Below are positions 44,258 to 53,481 of a stretch of 53,481 nucleotides of DNA, one piece after another. Location: the NCBI GenBank assembly GCA_016179965.1, contig JACPCF010000010.1, positions 1-53,481 on the forward strand, read 5' to 3'. The first letter of the stretch is position 1. Each line of letters starts with the position of its first letter. The notes under the pieces were generated by a model. The model searched no databases, was not told the origin of the DNA, and saw only the letters and a list, made by a program, of their open reading frames with translations. The stretch is from Candidatus Rokuibacteriota bacterium (GTDB lineage Bacteria; Methylomirabilota; Methylomirabilia; Rokubacteriales; CSP1-6). The position numbers were made by a program, and so were the translations under genes.

Positions 44258-44443
44258 TCAGTCCAAACGCCGGCGGTCGGCGGCGCGCGAAGCGCGTCCG
44301 CTGGCGCGCGATCTTGGACCTCGGCCGGCGCCGTTCTTAGTCTTTCCCGGCTCGGGCTTGACGACGGGACCGCGCTTGGCGCGCGAGAAGTCGATATCGC
44401 GGTATTTCTCAGCTGCGTCAGGCGCTCTTCGCTCTAACGACAA
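44258..44443 (-). CDS. Antitoxin-like small protein, probably truncated
   Basis: From TTG 44443 (GAGG 6 nt upstream) the frame gives 61 residues. The segment YRDIDFSRAKRGPVVKPEPG matches the N-terminal signature of BrnA/CopG-like antitoxins. There it is normally followed by an ITIRLD-type ribbon-helix-helix. Here the sequence instead becomes an Arg/Gly-rich tail over a palindromic stretch (GGCGCGCGAAGCGCGTCC region) and stops. The DNA-binding half is missing, so this may be a decayed gene. It overlaps the end of the HTH gene by 26 nt. Confidence 0.55.
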   Translation of the reverse strand: MSLERRAPDAAEKYRDIDFSRAKRGPVVKPEPGKTKNGAGRGPRSRASGRASRAADRRRLD

Positions 44444-44885
44444 GATCGACCTCGCAGTCGAGAACGTGGAGCAACGAGAGCAACTGGTCAACAGACTTTC
44501 GATAGTTCGTCTGATCTAGAAGCCGGTAGAATTGCGTCGCCGAGGTACCGAGACGCCGAATGATCTCCCGCCTCGACAAGGAGCTAGCGGCGACTCGCTT
44601 CTGGGCCTCGATGGTGAGATTGTAGAGCAGCAGGTCACGAAGGTGGGCCGGATCCTGGTTGTACTCCAGAACCTGCTCCGCGAGGATCGAGCCTTCCCTA
44701 CCGGACTGGAGCACATACGTGAATGCTTCCCTACCCAGCTCCTGGTCCACGAACACTCGACTGACCCTATCCTTGGTAGTCGGCGGAGGAACGGCCTTGG
44801 CGTAAGGAAACCATAGCGTCCTGCTCGAACTCTTGACTTCGAACGACCGTTTGCGGTTGTTGGCAGCCACTTTCCGAATCTTCAC
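44418..44885 (-). CDS. HTH regulator/antitoxin-like protein
   Basis: From GTG 44885, 7 nt behind AGGGGAGGG, the frame gives 155 residues. The N-terminal 50 residues are beta-rich (RSFEVKSSSRTLWFPYAKAV). The C-terminal half holds a helix-turn-helix, SRREIIRRLGTSATQFYRLL, resembling XRE/HigA-type antitoxins, and ends DCEVDLVV. No toxin domain is visible in the two small genes downstream. Autoregulation is plausible because its promoter immediately precedes it. It is probably horizontally acquired, given the composition shift. Confidence 0.75.
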   Translation of the reverse strand: MKIRKVAANNRKRSFEVKSSSRTLWFPYAKAVPPPTTKDRVSRVFVDQELGREAFTYVLQSGREGSILAEQVLEYNQDPAHLRDLLLYNLTIEAQKRVAASSLSRREIIRRLGTSATQFYRLLDQTNYRKSVDQLLSLLHVLDCEVDLVVRAKSA

Positions 44886-44906
44886 AGCAGACCCTCCCCT
44901 TCGCAA

Positions 44907-44935
44907 ATGCTACCGTGGGAGGTAACGCTTGTCAA
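44907..44935 (-). promoter_or_regulatory. Consensus promoter of the HTH gene island
   Basis: TTGACA (44935-44930), a 17-nt spacer and TAGCAT (44912-44907) lie just upstream of the ribosome site of the HTH gene. The predicted start (near 44900) leaves a 15-nt leader. It is one of the best promoters in the window. Confidence 0.8.
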
Positions 44936-44968
44936 GGTTCCTGCCCGATCGCCTAAAACTCAGCCGGC

Positions 44969-46012
44969 TCAGGCTCCCTGGCTGAAGGTCACCACGTGGA
45001 TGAGGTTGGCCTCGGCCCGCACCCGGGTCCCCCGAGCGTACACAGTCGCCGAACCCTGAGAGGAATGGACGAGGTGGCCGGAGGGGAGCCGGAGGCAGTA
45101 GAGATTCTCCGATCCGCGGAAGTAGCGGCGGACGATCACCCCCTGCCCGTCCGGTCGCGGGACGAAGGTGATGTCATCGGGGCGGAGCATCACCTTCACC
45201 CTCTCGCCGATGTCGCGTCCCTCCGGATTCGGGAATACGCCCAGCTCAGTCGCGATCCCCTCAGCGGTCACCGCGCCGGGGAGGAAGTCGGTGGCCCCCA
45301 CGAACTCGGCGACGAACCGCGTGGCCGGGTGGTGGTAGACCGTTTCGGGCGTGTCCAACTGCTCCAGCCGGCCCTGATTCAAGACCCCCACCCGATCCGC
45401 GAGGGTGAAAGCCTCTTCCTGGTCGTGGGTCACGAAGATCGCGGTCGTGCCCGTGTGGCGCAGAATTCGCTCCACCTCCTCGCGCATCTGAGCGCGGAGA
45501 TCAGCGTCGAGGTTCGAGAAGGGCTCGTCGAGCAGGATGAGGGCCGGGGCGGGCGCCAGGGCCCTGGCGAGGGCCACACGTTGCTGCTGGCCCCCCGATA
45601 GGGCGTGAGGATAACGGCTCGCGAAGGTCTCCAGCCCCACCAGCTCGAGGATCTGCCGCACCCGCTCCCGCCGGGCGCTCCGGCCGAGGTGATGAAGGCC
45701 GAAGCCGACGTTCTCCGCGACGGTCAGGTGGGGAAACAGCGCGTAGTCCTGAAAGACGACGCCGATCCCGCGCTCCTCCGGGGGAACCCAGCGCCCCGGG
45801 CCCGCCATCGTCTCGCTGCGGATCACGACGCGCCCGGAATCGGGGACCTCGAACCCCGCGATCAGGCGGAGCGTCGTGGTCTTGCCGCACCCCGAGGGGC
45901 CCAGGAACGTGAGGATCTCCCCCTGCTGGACGGTCAGCGTCAGGCCGTCCACGGCCGGCGGCCGATCCGCCGCATACCGCTTGGTGACCTGTTCGAGCGC
46001 CAGCAGCTCCAC
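44969..46012 (-). CDS. fbpC: Ferric iron ABC importer ATPase
   Basis: The 347-residue protein has Walker A GPSGCGKTT at 38-46, signature LSGGQQQRVALARAL, Walker B LILLDEPFSNLDADL and a TOBE-containing C-terminus. The GTG start lies 4 nt after the permease stop. Pairing with an FbpB-type permease and a divergent FbpA-type binding protein under an iron-box-like operator supports iron import. Confidence 0.88.
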   Translation of the reverse strand: MELLALEQVTKRYAADRPPAVDGLTLTVQQGEILTFLGPSGCGKTTTLRLIAGFEVPDSGRVVIRSETMAGPGRWVPPEERGIGVVFQDYALFPHLTVAENVGFGLHHLGRSARRERVRQILELVGLETFASRYPHALSGGQQQRVALARALAPAPALILLDEPFSNLDADLRAQMREEVERILRHTGTTAIFVTHDQEEAFTLADRVGVLNQGRLEQLDTPETVYHHPATRFVAEFVGATDFLPGAVTAEGIATELGVFPNPEGRDIGERVKVMLRPDDITFVPRPDGQGVIVRRYFRGSENLYCLRLPSGHLVHSSQGSATVYARGTRVRAEANLIHVVTFSQGA

Positions 46013-46016
46013 GGGG

Positions 46017-47561
46017 TCACCCGCTCGGGTAGATCCCCCTGGATCGGAGGGAAAGCAGGGCGAGCCAGGGGAGCGCGATGGTCAGCACGAGGGCCAGGGC
46101 CAGCGCGGCGGCCTGCGGCTCCGGCCCCACATCCATGGCGTAGATCCAGATTCGCACCGGCACGGTATCAAAGCCCGGCGGGCGCACGATCAGCGTGGCG
46201 GCCAGCTCCCGCATGGAGAGGACGAACACCAGGATCCACCCGCCCATGAACCCCGGCTTGATCAGCGGCAGGGTCACGGACCAGAAGGTGGCGAGCGGTC
46301 GCCGCCCCAGGCTGCGCGCGGCCTCCTCGAGCGAGGGGTGCAGCTGGGCGAGTGCGGCCTTCACCGCCTGGCAGGCCGGGGTGATGTAGAGGACGAGGTA
46401 AGCCACGATCAGCATCAGGGGGGTGGCGTAGATCCACGGCAGCGTCGCGTGAACGAATCCCGCCATGCCGAGCCCGAGCACCGTTCCGGGAATGGCGTAG
46501 CCGATCTGAAAGAGGCCGGACACCGGCCGCGTGAGGCGGCGGCCCTCAAGCCAGCCGACGCCGAGGGCGATCACGAGGGCGAGGCTGGCTCCTGTCACGG
46601 CCGTCCACACGCTGTTGACGAAGTAGGGCCACTGCCCCAGGGCGAACGCGACCGCGGCGGGCGCGGACAGCCGGGAGGCCTGAAAGCCGAGGAGGCCGAG
46701 CGGGAGGAGGAGGGAAAGCGTGAGGACTCCCGCCGCATACCCGAAGGCCGGCCACCGCCAGATCCCGAGGGCGACCGTGGGCGGCGGCTTGGCCCCGCTG
46801 ACGATCTGCGCATAGCCCGCCCGCCCCAGGATTCGCAGCTGGAGGAGGAGGACGCAAATGGTAATGGCCGTCAGAAGCACCGAGAGGGCCGCCGGAAGCG
46901 CCCAATCCAGCGTGCCCTGAATGTAGTCGTAGATGATGGTCGTCAGCGTTCGCACCCGCAGGAGGGACACCACCCCGAAGTCGGCCCAGCCGTAGAGGAA
47001 GATAATGAGGCCGCCGGCCAGGAGGGCGGGGCGGAGCAAGGGCAGCGTGACCCGCACGAGCACCTGGCGCGGGGTCAGCCCCGCCCCACGCGCGGCCTCT
47101 TCGAGGGACGGGTTCGTTCGCTCCAGCGCCGCGCTCACGAGCAGGTACAGGTGCGGGTAGGTGAAGAGCCCGAGGACCCAGGCCGCGCCCCAGAGGCTAT
47201 AGAGAAGTCCGCCGGGGGGGAGCAGGATCTGATAGACGATGGCGCCGATGTAGGGCGGAATGGCCAACGGGAGAGGGGCCAGCCAGTGCATGAGCCGCCG
47301 GCCCGGCAGATCCGTGCGCACGGTGAGCCAGGCCAGGGGGACGGCCAGCCCGCCCGCCCACGCCGTCGCGAGCGTCGCGAGAAGGGCGACCTGCCCCACC
47401 ACCTTCGGCAGCTCGAGAGCCCGCGCCCGCTCCAGGAAGTCGGCTCCCTCCTGGGCCAGGCCCATCCAGAGGAGGAAGCCGATGGGACCGAGGACGAAAA
47501 AGGCGGTCGGGAGGGCCAGACTCACCGCGGCGGGACTGGGGAATTTTTTTAGGGTTGACAA
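46017..47561 (-). CDS. fbpB: Ferric iron ABC importer fused permease
   Basis: The protein of about 514 residues has two permease modules. EAA loops are EEAARGAGLTPRQVLVRVTL and EEAARSLGRRPLATFWSV. TTG 47561 gives normal FbpB length. GTG 47525 is the alternative, and neither has a ribosome site. The stretch further upstream is low-complexity and overlaps the fbpA start region, so I exclude it. A TAGAAT hexamer ends 4 nt before the TTG, which suggests a very short or absent leader. Confidence 0.85.
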   Translation of the reverse strand: MSTLKKFPSPAAVSLALPTAFFVLGPIGFLLWMGLAQEGADFLERARALELPKVVGQVALLATLATAWAGGLAVPLAWLTVRTDLPGRRLMHWLAPLPLAIPPYIGAIVYQILLPPGGLLYSLWGAAWVLGLFTYPHLYLLVSAALERTNPSLEEAARGAGLTPRQVLVRVTLPLLRPALLAGGLIIFLYGWADFGVVSLLRVRTLTTIIYDYIQGTLDWALPAALSVLLTAITICVLLLQLRILGRAGYAQIVSGAKPPPTVALGIWRWPAFGYAAGVLTLSLLLPLGLLGFQASRLSAPAAVAFALGQWPYFVNSVWTAVTGASLALVIALGVGWLEGRRLTRPVSGLFQIGYAIPGTVLGLGMAGFVHATLPWIYATPLMLIVAYLVLYITPACQAVKAALAQLHPSLEEAARSLGRRPLATFWSVTLPLIKPGFMGGWILVFVLSMRELAATLIVRPPGFDTVPVRIWIYAMDVGPEPQAAALALALVLTIALPWLALLSLRSRGIYPSG

Positions 47562-47590
47562 ATCAATTCTATTAGGTAAGGCTAATCTAC
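47555..47590 (+). promoter_or_regulatory. IdeR/DtxR-like iron box overlapping the fbpA/fbpB divergent promoters
   Basis: The 19-nt site at 47572-47590, TTAGGTAAGGCTAATCTAC, agrees with the DtxR/IdeR consensus (TWAGGTWAGSCTWACCTWA) at 17 of 19 positions and is nearly symmetrical. A TTGACA (47555-47560) stands 11 nt to its left in plus sense, so the site covers the expected -10 region of fbpA. On the minus strand it lies just upstream of the TAGAAT that may serve fbpB. Iron-dependent repression of both transcripts follows by inference. Confidence 0.75.
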
Positions 47591-47673
47591 AGGCTTTGGC
47601 ACCATGAGCATTATATTCCCCCCGCCGGGGCCCGCGCAACGGGCGCCGCGGGGAAGCGTAAGAGGAGGCTCCC

Positions 47674-48702
47674 ATGTTCCCCCACGCCGCTCGCAGCGCG
47701 CTGATCGCGCTGGCCGTCATTCTGTGGCTGGCCCCCTGGGGACCCGCCCTGGCCGCCGAGGGCCTGGTGGTCTACTCCGCCCGGAAGGAAGAGCTGATCA
47801 GGCCGGCCATCGAGGCGTTCCAACAGGAGCGCGGCATCAAGGTCTCCCTCCTCACCGGAAAGGCCGGGGAGCTCGCCCGCCGGATCGAGATCGAGCGGGG
47901 AGACCCCAAGGGTGATGTCTTCCTGGGGACCACCGCCGGGGTCACGGAACTCCTGCGCCGCAAGGGCGCGCTGGAACCCTACCCGTCGCCCTACGCCAAG
48001 GAAATCCCCGAGGAGTTCAAGGCCCCCGACGGGAGCTGGGTGGGCATCACCGGCCGCGTGCGCGTGATCATCTACAACAAGAACCTCGTCAAAGACGCCG
48101 ACGCGCCCCGGTCATTCTTCGACCTCACCGACCCCAAGTGGCGGGGGAAGATCGTCGTGGCGTCCATGGGGGAGCGGACCACCGTCGGCCACCTGGCCAC
48201 CATCATGGCGCTCAGGGGCGAAGAGTTCACCACGCGCTACGTCAGGGCGCTGAAGGACAACGGCCTCAAGGTCCTCAGCAACAACACCGAGGTCCGCAAA
48301 GCGGTGACCCGGGGCGAGTACGCGGTCGGCATCACCAACCACTACTACTACCTGCTCCAGCTCCGGGAAAACCCGGCAAGCCCGCTCGGGATCATCTACC
48401 CGGATCAGGGCCCCGGCGACATGGGAGCCCCCGTTTACTCGATCACGGCCGCCATCGTCAAAGGCGCCAAGAGCCTGGACGCGGCGAAGAAGTTCGTGGA
48501 TTTCCTGCTCCAGCCCAAGGGCAACCGCCTGCTGGTGGAGGGTGAGTTCGAGATCCCGCTCCTTCCCGGCGCGCGCCTGGTCGGCGATGACCGGGGGATC
48601 CTTGGGCTCGGCCAGTTCAAGAAGGCCGCGGTGACCCAAATCCAGGTGGCCGACTTCGAGCCGACCGTGGAGAAGCTGTTCGGCCCTCTCCTCATCCCCT
48701 AG
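47674..48702 (+). CDS. fbpA: Ferric iron ABC importer binding protein
   Basis: The 342-residue protein has a signal peptide of about 1-28 and a GAGGAGG site 5 nt before the ATG. The mature start GLVVYSARKEELIRPAIEAF is typical of FbpA/FutA. The tyrosine cluster NHYYYLLQL (about residues 222-230) corresponds to the iron-coordinating Tyr pair. It delivers Fe(III) to FbpB/FbpC, encoded divergently. Other small ligands are possible in this fold, but the iron-box-like site supports iron. Confidence 0.88.
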   Translation: MFPHAARSALIALAVILWLAPWGPALAAEGLVVYSARKEELIRPAIEAFQQERGIKVSLLTGKAGELARRIEIERGDPKGDVFLGTTAGVTELLRRKGALEPYPSPYAKEIPEEFKAPDGSWVGITGRVRVIIYNKNLVKDADAPRSFFDLTDPKWRGKIVVASMGERTTVGHLATIMALRGEEFTTRYVRALKDNGLKVLSNNTEVRKAVTRGEYAVGITNHYYYLLQLRENPASPLGIIYPDQGPGDMGAPVYSITAAIVKGAKSLDAAKKFVDFLLQPKGNRLLVEGEFEIPLLPGARLVGDDRGILGLGQFKKAAVTQIQVADFEPTVEKLFGPLLIP

Positions 48703-48737
48703 GGAACCTGCTCGTCCTCGAGCCACACGACGCCTGA

Positions 48738-50848
<2,111 letters not shown>

Positions 50849-50853
50849 TGTCA

Positions 50854-51816
50854 ATGACGGACAGGCTGACGCTCCTCGTGGTTGCGGCGGCGGTCGGCGG
50901 CTGCATCGGCGCCACGACGCCGTCGGGCGCGCCCTCCGACATCAACGCGCCCGGGACGTGGGCGGTGCTGGCCCCCATGACGACGGCTCGCCAGGAGCTG
51001 GCGGTGGCGGAGGTCGGCGGCAAGGTGTACGCCGTCGGCGGCTTCGGCGACAGGTACGAGCCCGTGGGGACCGCGGAGGCCTACGATCCCGCGGCCAACC
51101 GGTGGGAGGAGCGGGCGCCCCTCCCCATCCGGGTGCACCACCCCGCCGCCGTCTCCCTCAACGGCAAGCTGTACGTCCTAGGCGGCTTCACGGGACGCGT
51201 GTCCCAGGTCCCCCAGGATGCGTTCTTCGAGTATGACCCGACGGCCAACGCGTGGCGGCAACTCGCCCCGATGCCGACCGCGCGTGGCGCCCTCGCCGCG
51301 GCGGCCCTCGACGGGAAGATCCACGCCCTCGGCGGCTCCCAGGACCGCCCCCTGAACGTCCATGAGGTCTACGATCCGGCACCAGGCCGGTGGACCCGAC
51401 GAAATCCCATGCCGACCGCGCGGGATCACTTGGCGGTGGTAAGTCTGGCTGGAAAGCTCTTCGCCATCGGCGGCAGGCAGTCCTTCTTCGGGGAGAAGTA
51501 CGCCAACGTCGAGATCTACGATCCGGCCACCGACTCCTGGCGGACCGGACCCCCGCTGCCCGCGGCGCGTGGAGGCATCGCCGCCGCCGTCTTGGGAGGG
51601 CGCATCTTCGTGTTCGGGGGCGAACTGCCCTTCCGGATCTTCAACGCCACCGAGATGCTCGACCCGGCCGGCGGAACCTGGGTGGCGAAGGCTCCCATGC
51701 CGACTCCGCGCCACGGCCTGGGCGCCGCCGTGGTGGGAAAGCGAATTTACCTCCCGGGCGGGGGCACCCAGCCCGGCCCCGGCCGCACCAACGTCCTGGA
51801 GGCGTACGAACCGTGA
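50854..51816 (+). CDS. Kelch-repeat lipoprotein
   Basis: The 320-residue protein has a lipobox (VGGC) near residue 18 after a hydrophobic stretch, so it should be lipid-anchored. Six Kelch-type repeats follow, each with a GG pair and the YDP...W spacing (for example VYAVGGF, LYVLGGF, LFAIGGR, IFVFGGE), giving a beta-propeller. Such propellers usually bind proteins or glycans. GTG 50848 is an alternative start. It overlaps the next gene (GTGA). Confidence 0.88.
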   Translation: MTDRLTLLVVAAAVGGCIGATTPSGAPSDINAPGTWAVLAPMTTARQELAVAEVGGKVYAVGGFGDRYEPVGTAEAYDPAANRWEERAPLPIRVHHPAAVSLNGKLYVLGGFTGRVSQVPQDAFFEYDPTANAWRQLAPMPTARGALAAAALDGKIHALGGSQDRPLNVHEVYDPAPGRWTRRNPMPTARDHLAVVSLAGKLFAIGGRQSFFGEKYANVEIYDPATDSWRTGPPLPAARGGIAAAVLGGRIFVFGGELPFRIFNATEMLDPAGGTWVAKAPMPTPRHGLGAAVVGKRIYLPGGGTQPGPGRTNVLEAYEP

Positions 51817-52454
51817 AGATCCCCCTCGCGGTGTTCCTCGTGTGCTTCCTCGCGCCGGCAAGCCTTGCCCTCCAGGCCCCGACGCGCGAGCAGGCGCTTG
51901 ACGCGCTGGCCCGGAGCGAGGTCGAGGCGCGCCGCCAGGGCGCGGCCTGGCTGGGCGAGAAGGGCACCATGGCCGACGCCGCCGCGCTCGTCAGGGCCCT
52001 TCGCGATCCGGACGAAGTGGTCCGGGCCCTGGCGGAGCACTCGCTCTGGGAGGTCTGGAGCCGCTCGGGAGACCCGGAGGTGGACAACCTCTTCCAGATC
52101 GGGATCGAGCAGATGAACCAGCGCGACGCCGCCGCGGCGATCGCCACTTTCGGCGAGATCATCAGGAAGAAACCGGAGTTCGCCGAAGGCTGGAACAAGC
52201 GCGCCACCCTCTACTACATCGTCGGCGAGTACGAGAAGTCGCTGGCCGACTGTGACGAGGTCGTCAAGCGGAACCCCGTCCACTTCGGGGCGCTCTCGGG
52301 CTTCGGCATGATCTATCTCCAGCTCGGCAAGCCCGAGAAGGCCCTCGAGTACTTTCAGCGGGCGCTCCAGGTCAACCCCAATCTGGGACAGGTCGAGGCG
52401 ACCGTGGAGCAATTGAAGCGGCTCCTGATCGACCGCCGCAAGGACACCATCTGA
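51813..52454 (+). CDS. Exported TPR protein
   Basis: The 213-residue protein has a GTG start coupled to the Kelch gene and a signal peptide at about 1-19. A HEAT-like segment (about 25-85) is followed by tetratricopeptide repeats (about 90-200), for example EGWNKRATLYYIVGEYEKSL and GMIYLQLGKPEKALEYFQRA. It probably works with the Kelch lipoprotein in an envelope complex. That link rests only on operon structure. Confidence 0.85.
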   Translation: MKIPLAVFLVCFLAPASLALQAPTREQALDALARSEVEARRQGAAWLGEKGTMADAAALVRALRDPDEVVRALAEHSLWEVWSRSGDPEVDNLFQIGIEQMNQRDAAAAIATFGEIIRKKPEFAEGWNKRATLYYIVGEYEKSLADCDEVVKRNPVHFGALSGFGMIYLQLGKPEKALEYFQRALQVNPNLGQVEATVEQLKRLLIDRRKDTI

Positions 52455-53133
52455 TGGGACGGCGGCGCGAGCGCTTGAGCCGGTTGACGAGCTGCTCGGC
52501 CAGGCGAATCGGCTCGGGCACGCGGTAGGCGCAGCACGCCAGCACCCAGCGGATCGCCGCGGCCAGCGAGATCCGGTGGCCCACGGAGACGTAGAGGGGG
52601 CGGACGTGATCGCGGGTCCTGAGGACGGCTCCGACCCGCCGGCCGCCGAACATAAGCGGCGCCCACCCGCCGCGCCCGGGAGGGGGCTCGACGTGCTCGC
52701 CGACGAGGCGCGACTTGGCGCACCCCACGCTCGGCCGGTCCAGGAGCACTCCGAGGTGGGCGGCGAGGCCGAAGCCCCGCGGGTGAGCGATCCCCTGGCC
52801 GTCGAAGAGCCAGAGGTCGGGTCGGACCCGGAGGCGACGAGCGGCGCGGAGGAAGACCGGCCCTTCGCGGAACGACAGGTAGCCCGGCACGTAGGGGAAC
52901 GTCACGCGTCCTTTTGCCCACGCCGTGGCCACCGGGTCCAGGCCCGGGAGCGCCACGACCGCGATGCCCGCGAAGATGGTGCCGCCGTCAGCCGAGAACG
53001 CGCAATCGGCGCCCGCGACGAGGCGAACCGTCCGCGGCCCGCCGCCGACGCTGAGCCGCCGGCGAAGGGCTACCTGGATGCGGCGTGCTTCCGCGACCGT
53101 TGAGGGCCATGGGGGATGCCGGAAGAGGGCCAT
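52372..53133 (-). CDS. nfi: Endonuclease V
   Basis: The 253-residue protein has active-site residues matching the E. coli enzyme: Asp43 (AGADCAF), Glu90 (PYVPGYLSFREGP), Asp111 (DGQGIAHPR) and Lys140 (AKSRLVG). It nicks DNA near deoxyinosine or RNA near inosine. The domain is essentially finished by about residue 225. The last 28 or so residues are read antisense through the 3' end of the convergent TPR gene (83-bp overlap), suggesting loss of an earlier stop. Confidence 0.9.
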   Translation of the reverse strand: MALFRHPPWPSTVAEARRIQVALRRRLSVGGGPRTVRLVAGADCAFSADGGTIFAGIAVVALPGLDPVATAWAKGRVTFPYVPGYLSFREGPVFLRAARRLRVRPDLWLFDGQGIAHPRGFGLAAHLGVLLDRPSVGCAKSRLVGEHVEPPPGRGGWAPLMFGGRRVGAVLRTRDHVRPLYVSVGHRISLAAAIRWVLACCAYRVPEPIRLAEQLVNRLKRSRRRPIRWCPCGGRSGAASIAPRSPRPVPDWG

Positions 53134-53142
53134 GACGCCGGC

Positions 53143-53148
53143 ATTGTA
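53143..53148 (-). promoter_or_regulatory. Candidate -10 for endonuclease V, leaderless spacing
   Basis: TACAAT on the minus strand ends 9 nt before ATG 53133. No ribosome site lies between. The -35 region is weak. The spacing repeats that of the small-protein gene at 17654. Confidence 0.5.
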
Positions 53149-53160
53149 GCAGGGTCCCCT

Positions 53161-53481
53161 TCAAGGCATGACGGTGACAGTCAGGGCGAGGGTCACGCGC
53201 TGATCCTCGCCAGAGGGCGGCAGCGGAAACGGCTGGGCGCGGCTGACCGCGGCGCGCACGCTCTCGGCGACTTCGGGGTTGGGGGGATCCACCGCGAGCT
53301 CGAGGGCGACGGGGCGCCCGGCCAGGGTCAACCGGAAGGCGAGCGACACCTGATAGACCCCGTGCGTCGTCGCGGGATATCGGAGCGCCCAGTAGATTTT
53401 CCTTACGAGCCGCTCTTCATAGGCGGTGTGGTCTTCGAGGGCGGCGCGAGGCCCGGCTGGCGACTGCGGGGCGTCATCGCC
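53161..53481 (-). CDS. TonB C-terminal-domain protein, 5' end cut off by the window
   Basis: The visible 106 residues run in from the right edge. They contain a TonB/TolA C-terminal domain: EERLVRKIYWALRYP, VSLAFRLTLAGRPVALEL, then AVSRAQPFPLPP. TonB links the inner-membrane proton motive force to outer-membrane receptors. Only the last third of a normal TonB is seen, so anchor and linker are outside the window. Confidence 0.8.
   Translation of the reverse strand, partial: GDDAPQSPAGPRAALEDHTAYEERLVRKIYWALRYPATTHGVYQVSLAFRLTLAGRPVALELAVDPPNPEVAESVRAAVSRAQPFPLPPSGEDQRVTLALTVTVMP

Noticed and set aside
47561-47673. Fur box between fbpA and fbpB
   Set aside because: The sequence fits the GATAATGATAATCATTATC pattern poorly, whereas the DtxR/IdeR consensus matches at 17 of 19 positions.
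46017-47720. Longer fbpB start at 47720
   Set aside because: The extra 53 residues are low-complexity, overlap the fbpA signal-peptide region antisense and have no family similarity; TTG 47561 gives normal length.

Overview
This is a G+C-rich chromosomal segment (about two thirds G+C by eye) from a Gram-negative bacterium. It carries a complete System I cytochrome c maturation operon, three binding-protein ABC importers, a TonB-type C-terminal domain and a type II fatty-acid synthesis cluster. GTG starts and 4-nt start/stop overlaps (ATGA or GTGA) are used heavily. Several genes appear to be transcribed without a 5' leader. The layout would suit an uncultured soil or groundwater lineage such as Rokubacteria/Methylomirabilota or a relative. 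That placement is an inference from style and gene content; no rRNA or other phylogenetic marker was compared.

Layout. 1-2.8 kb: three tandem FecR-domain genes on the minus strand (one cut by the window edge, one intact, one truncated), separated by a clear intrinsic terminator from a CHASE2 adenylate cyclase that ends in a PilZ domain. 5-5.8 kb: a divergent class II cAMP phosphodiesterase-like gene with a consensus promoter 7 nt from its ATG. 5.8-15 kb, minus: an Fbp/Pot-type ABC importer (binding protein, fused permease, ATPase) whose gene order is interrupted by a partner-switching module (two receiver-PP2C phosphatases, an RsbW-like kinase, a STAS antagonist), a small membrane protein and an MFS transporter. 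15-17.7 kb, minus: a glutaminyl-cyclase-like M28 protein, a methyltransferase, a HAD hydrolase remnant, a YHS protein and a small unknown protein. 17.7-19.6 kb, plus: NUDIX, tandem receiver and methyltransferase genes.

19.6-28.2 kb, minus: a probable 2-aminoethylphosphonate locus (FAD oxidoreductase, fused permease, ATPase, binding protein, PhnW-like aminotransferase, SDR, glutamine-synthetase-like ligase). 28.2-36.1 kb, minus: an M50 protease followed by the yceD-rpmF-plsX-fabH-fabD-fabG-acpP-fabF cluster (listed in transcription order), which ends in a shortened, active-site-degenerate RNase III. 36.2-44 kb, plus: htpX, then ccmA-B-C-D-E-F-G-H-I. 44-44.9 kb, minus: a small lower-G+C island of HTH/antitoxin-like genes. 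45-48.7 kb: a divergent iron importer, fbpB-fbpC against fbpA, with an IdeR/DtxR-like box between them. 48.8-53.5 kb: ligA, a Kelch lipoprotein, a TPR protein, endonuclease V and the end of a TonB-like gene.

The most unusual features are: (1) a dispersed two-hairpin repeat family that has entered the ccm operon twice, once creating a duplicated ccmB start with preserved ATGA coupling and once translated inside CcmG; (2) a partner-switching module built into an ABC transporter operon; (3) a cyclase-PilZ fusion opposite a cAMP phosphodiesterase and next to a FecR array; and (4) a glutamine-synthetase-like ligase plus FAD oxidoreductase in an aminophosphonate transport locus. I found no tRNA, rRNA, CRISPR array, transposase or phage gene.
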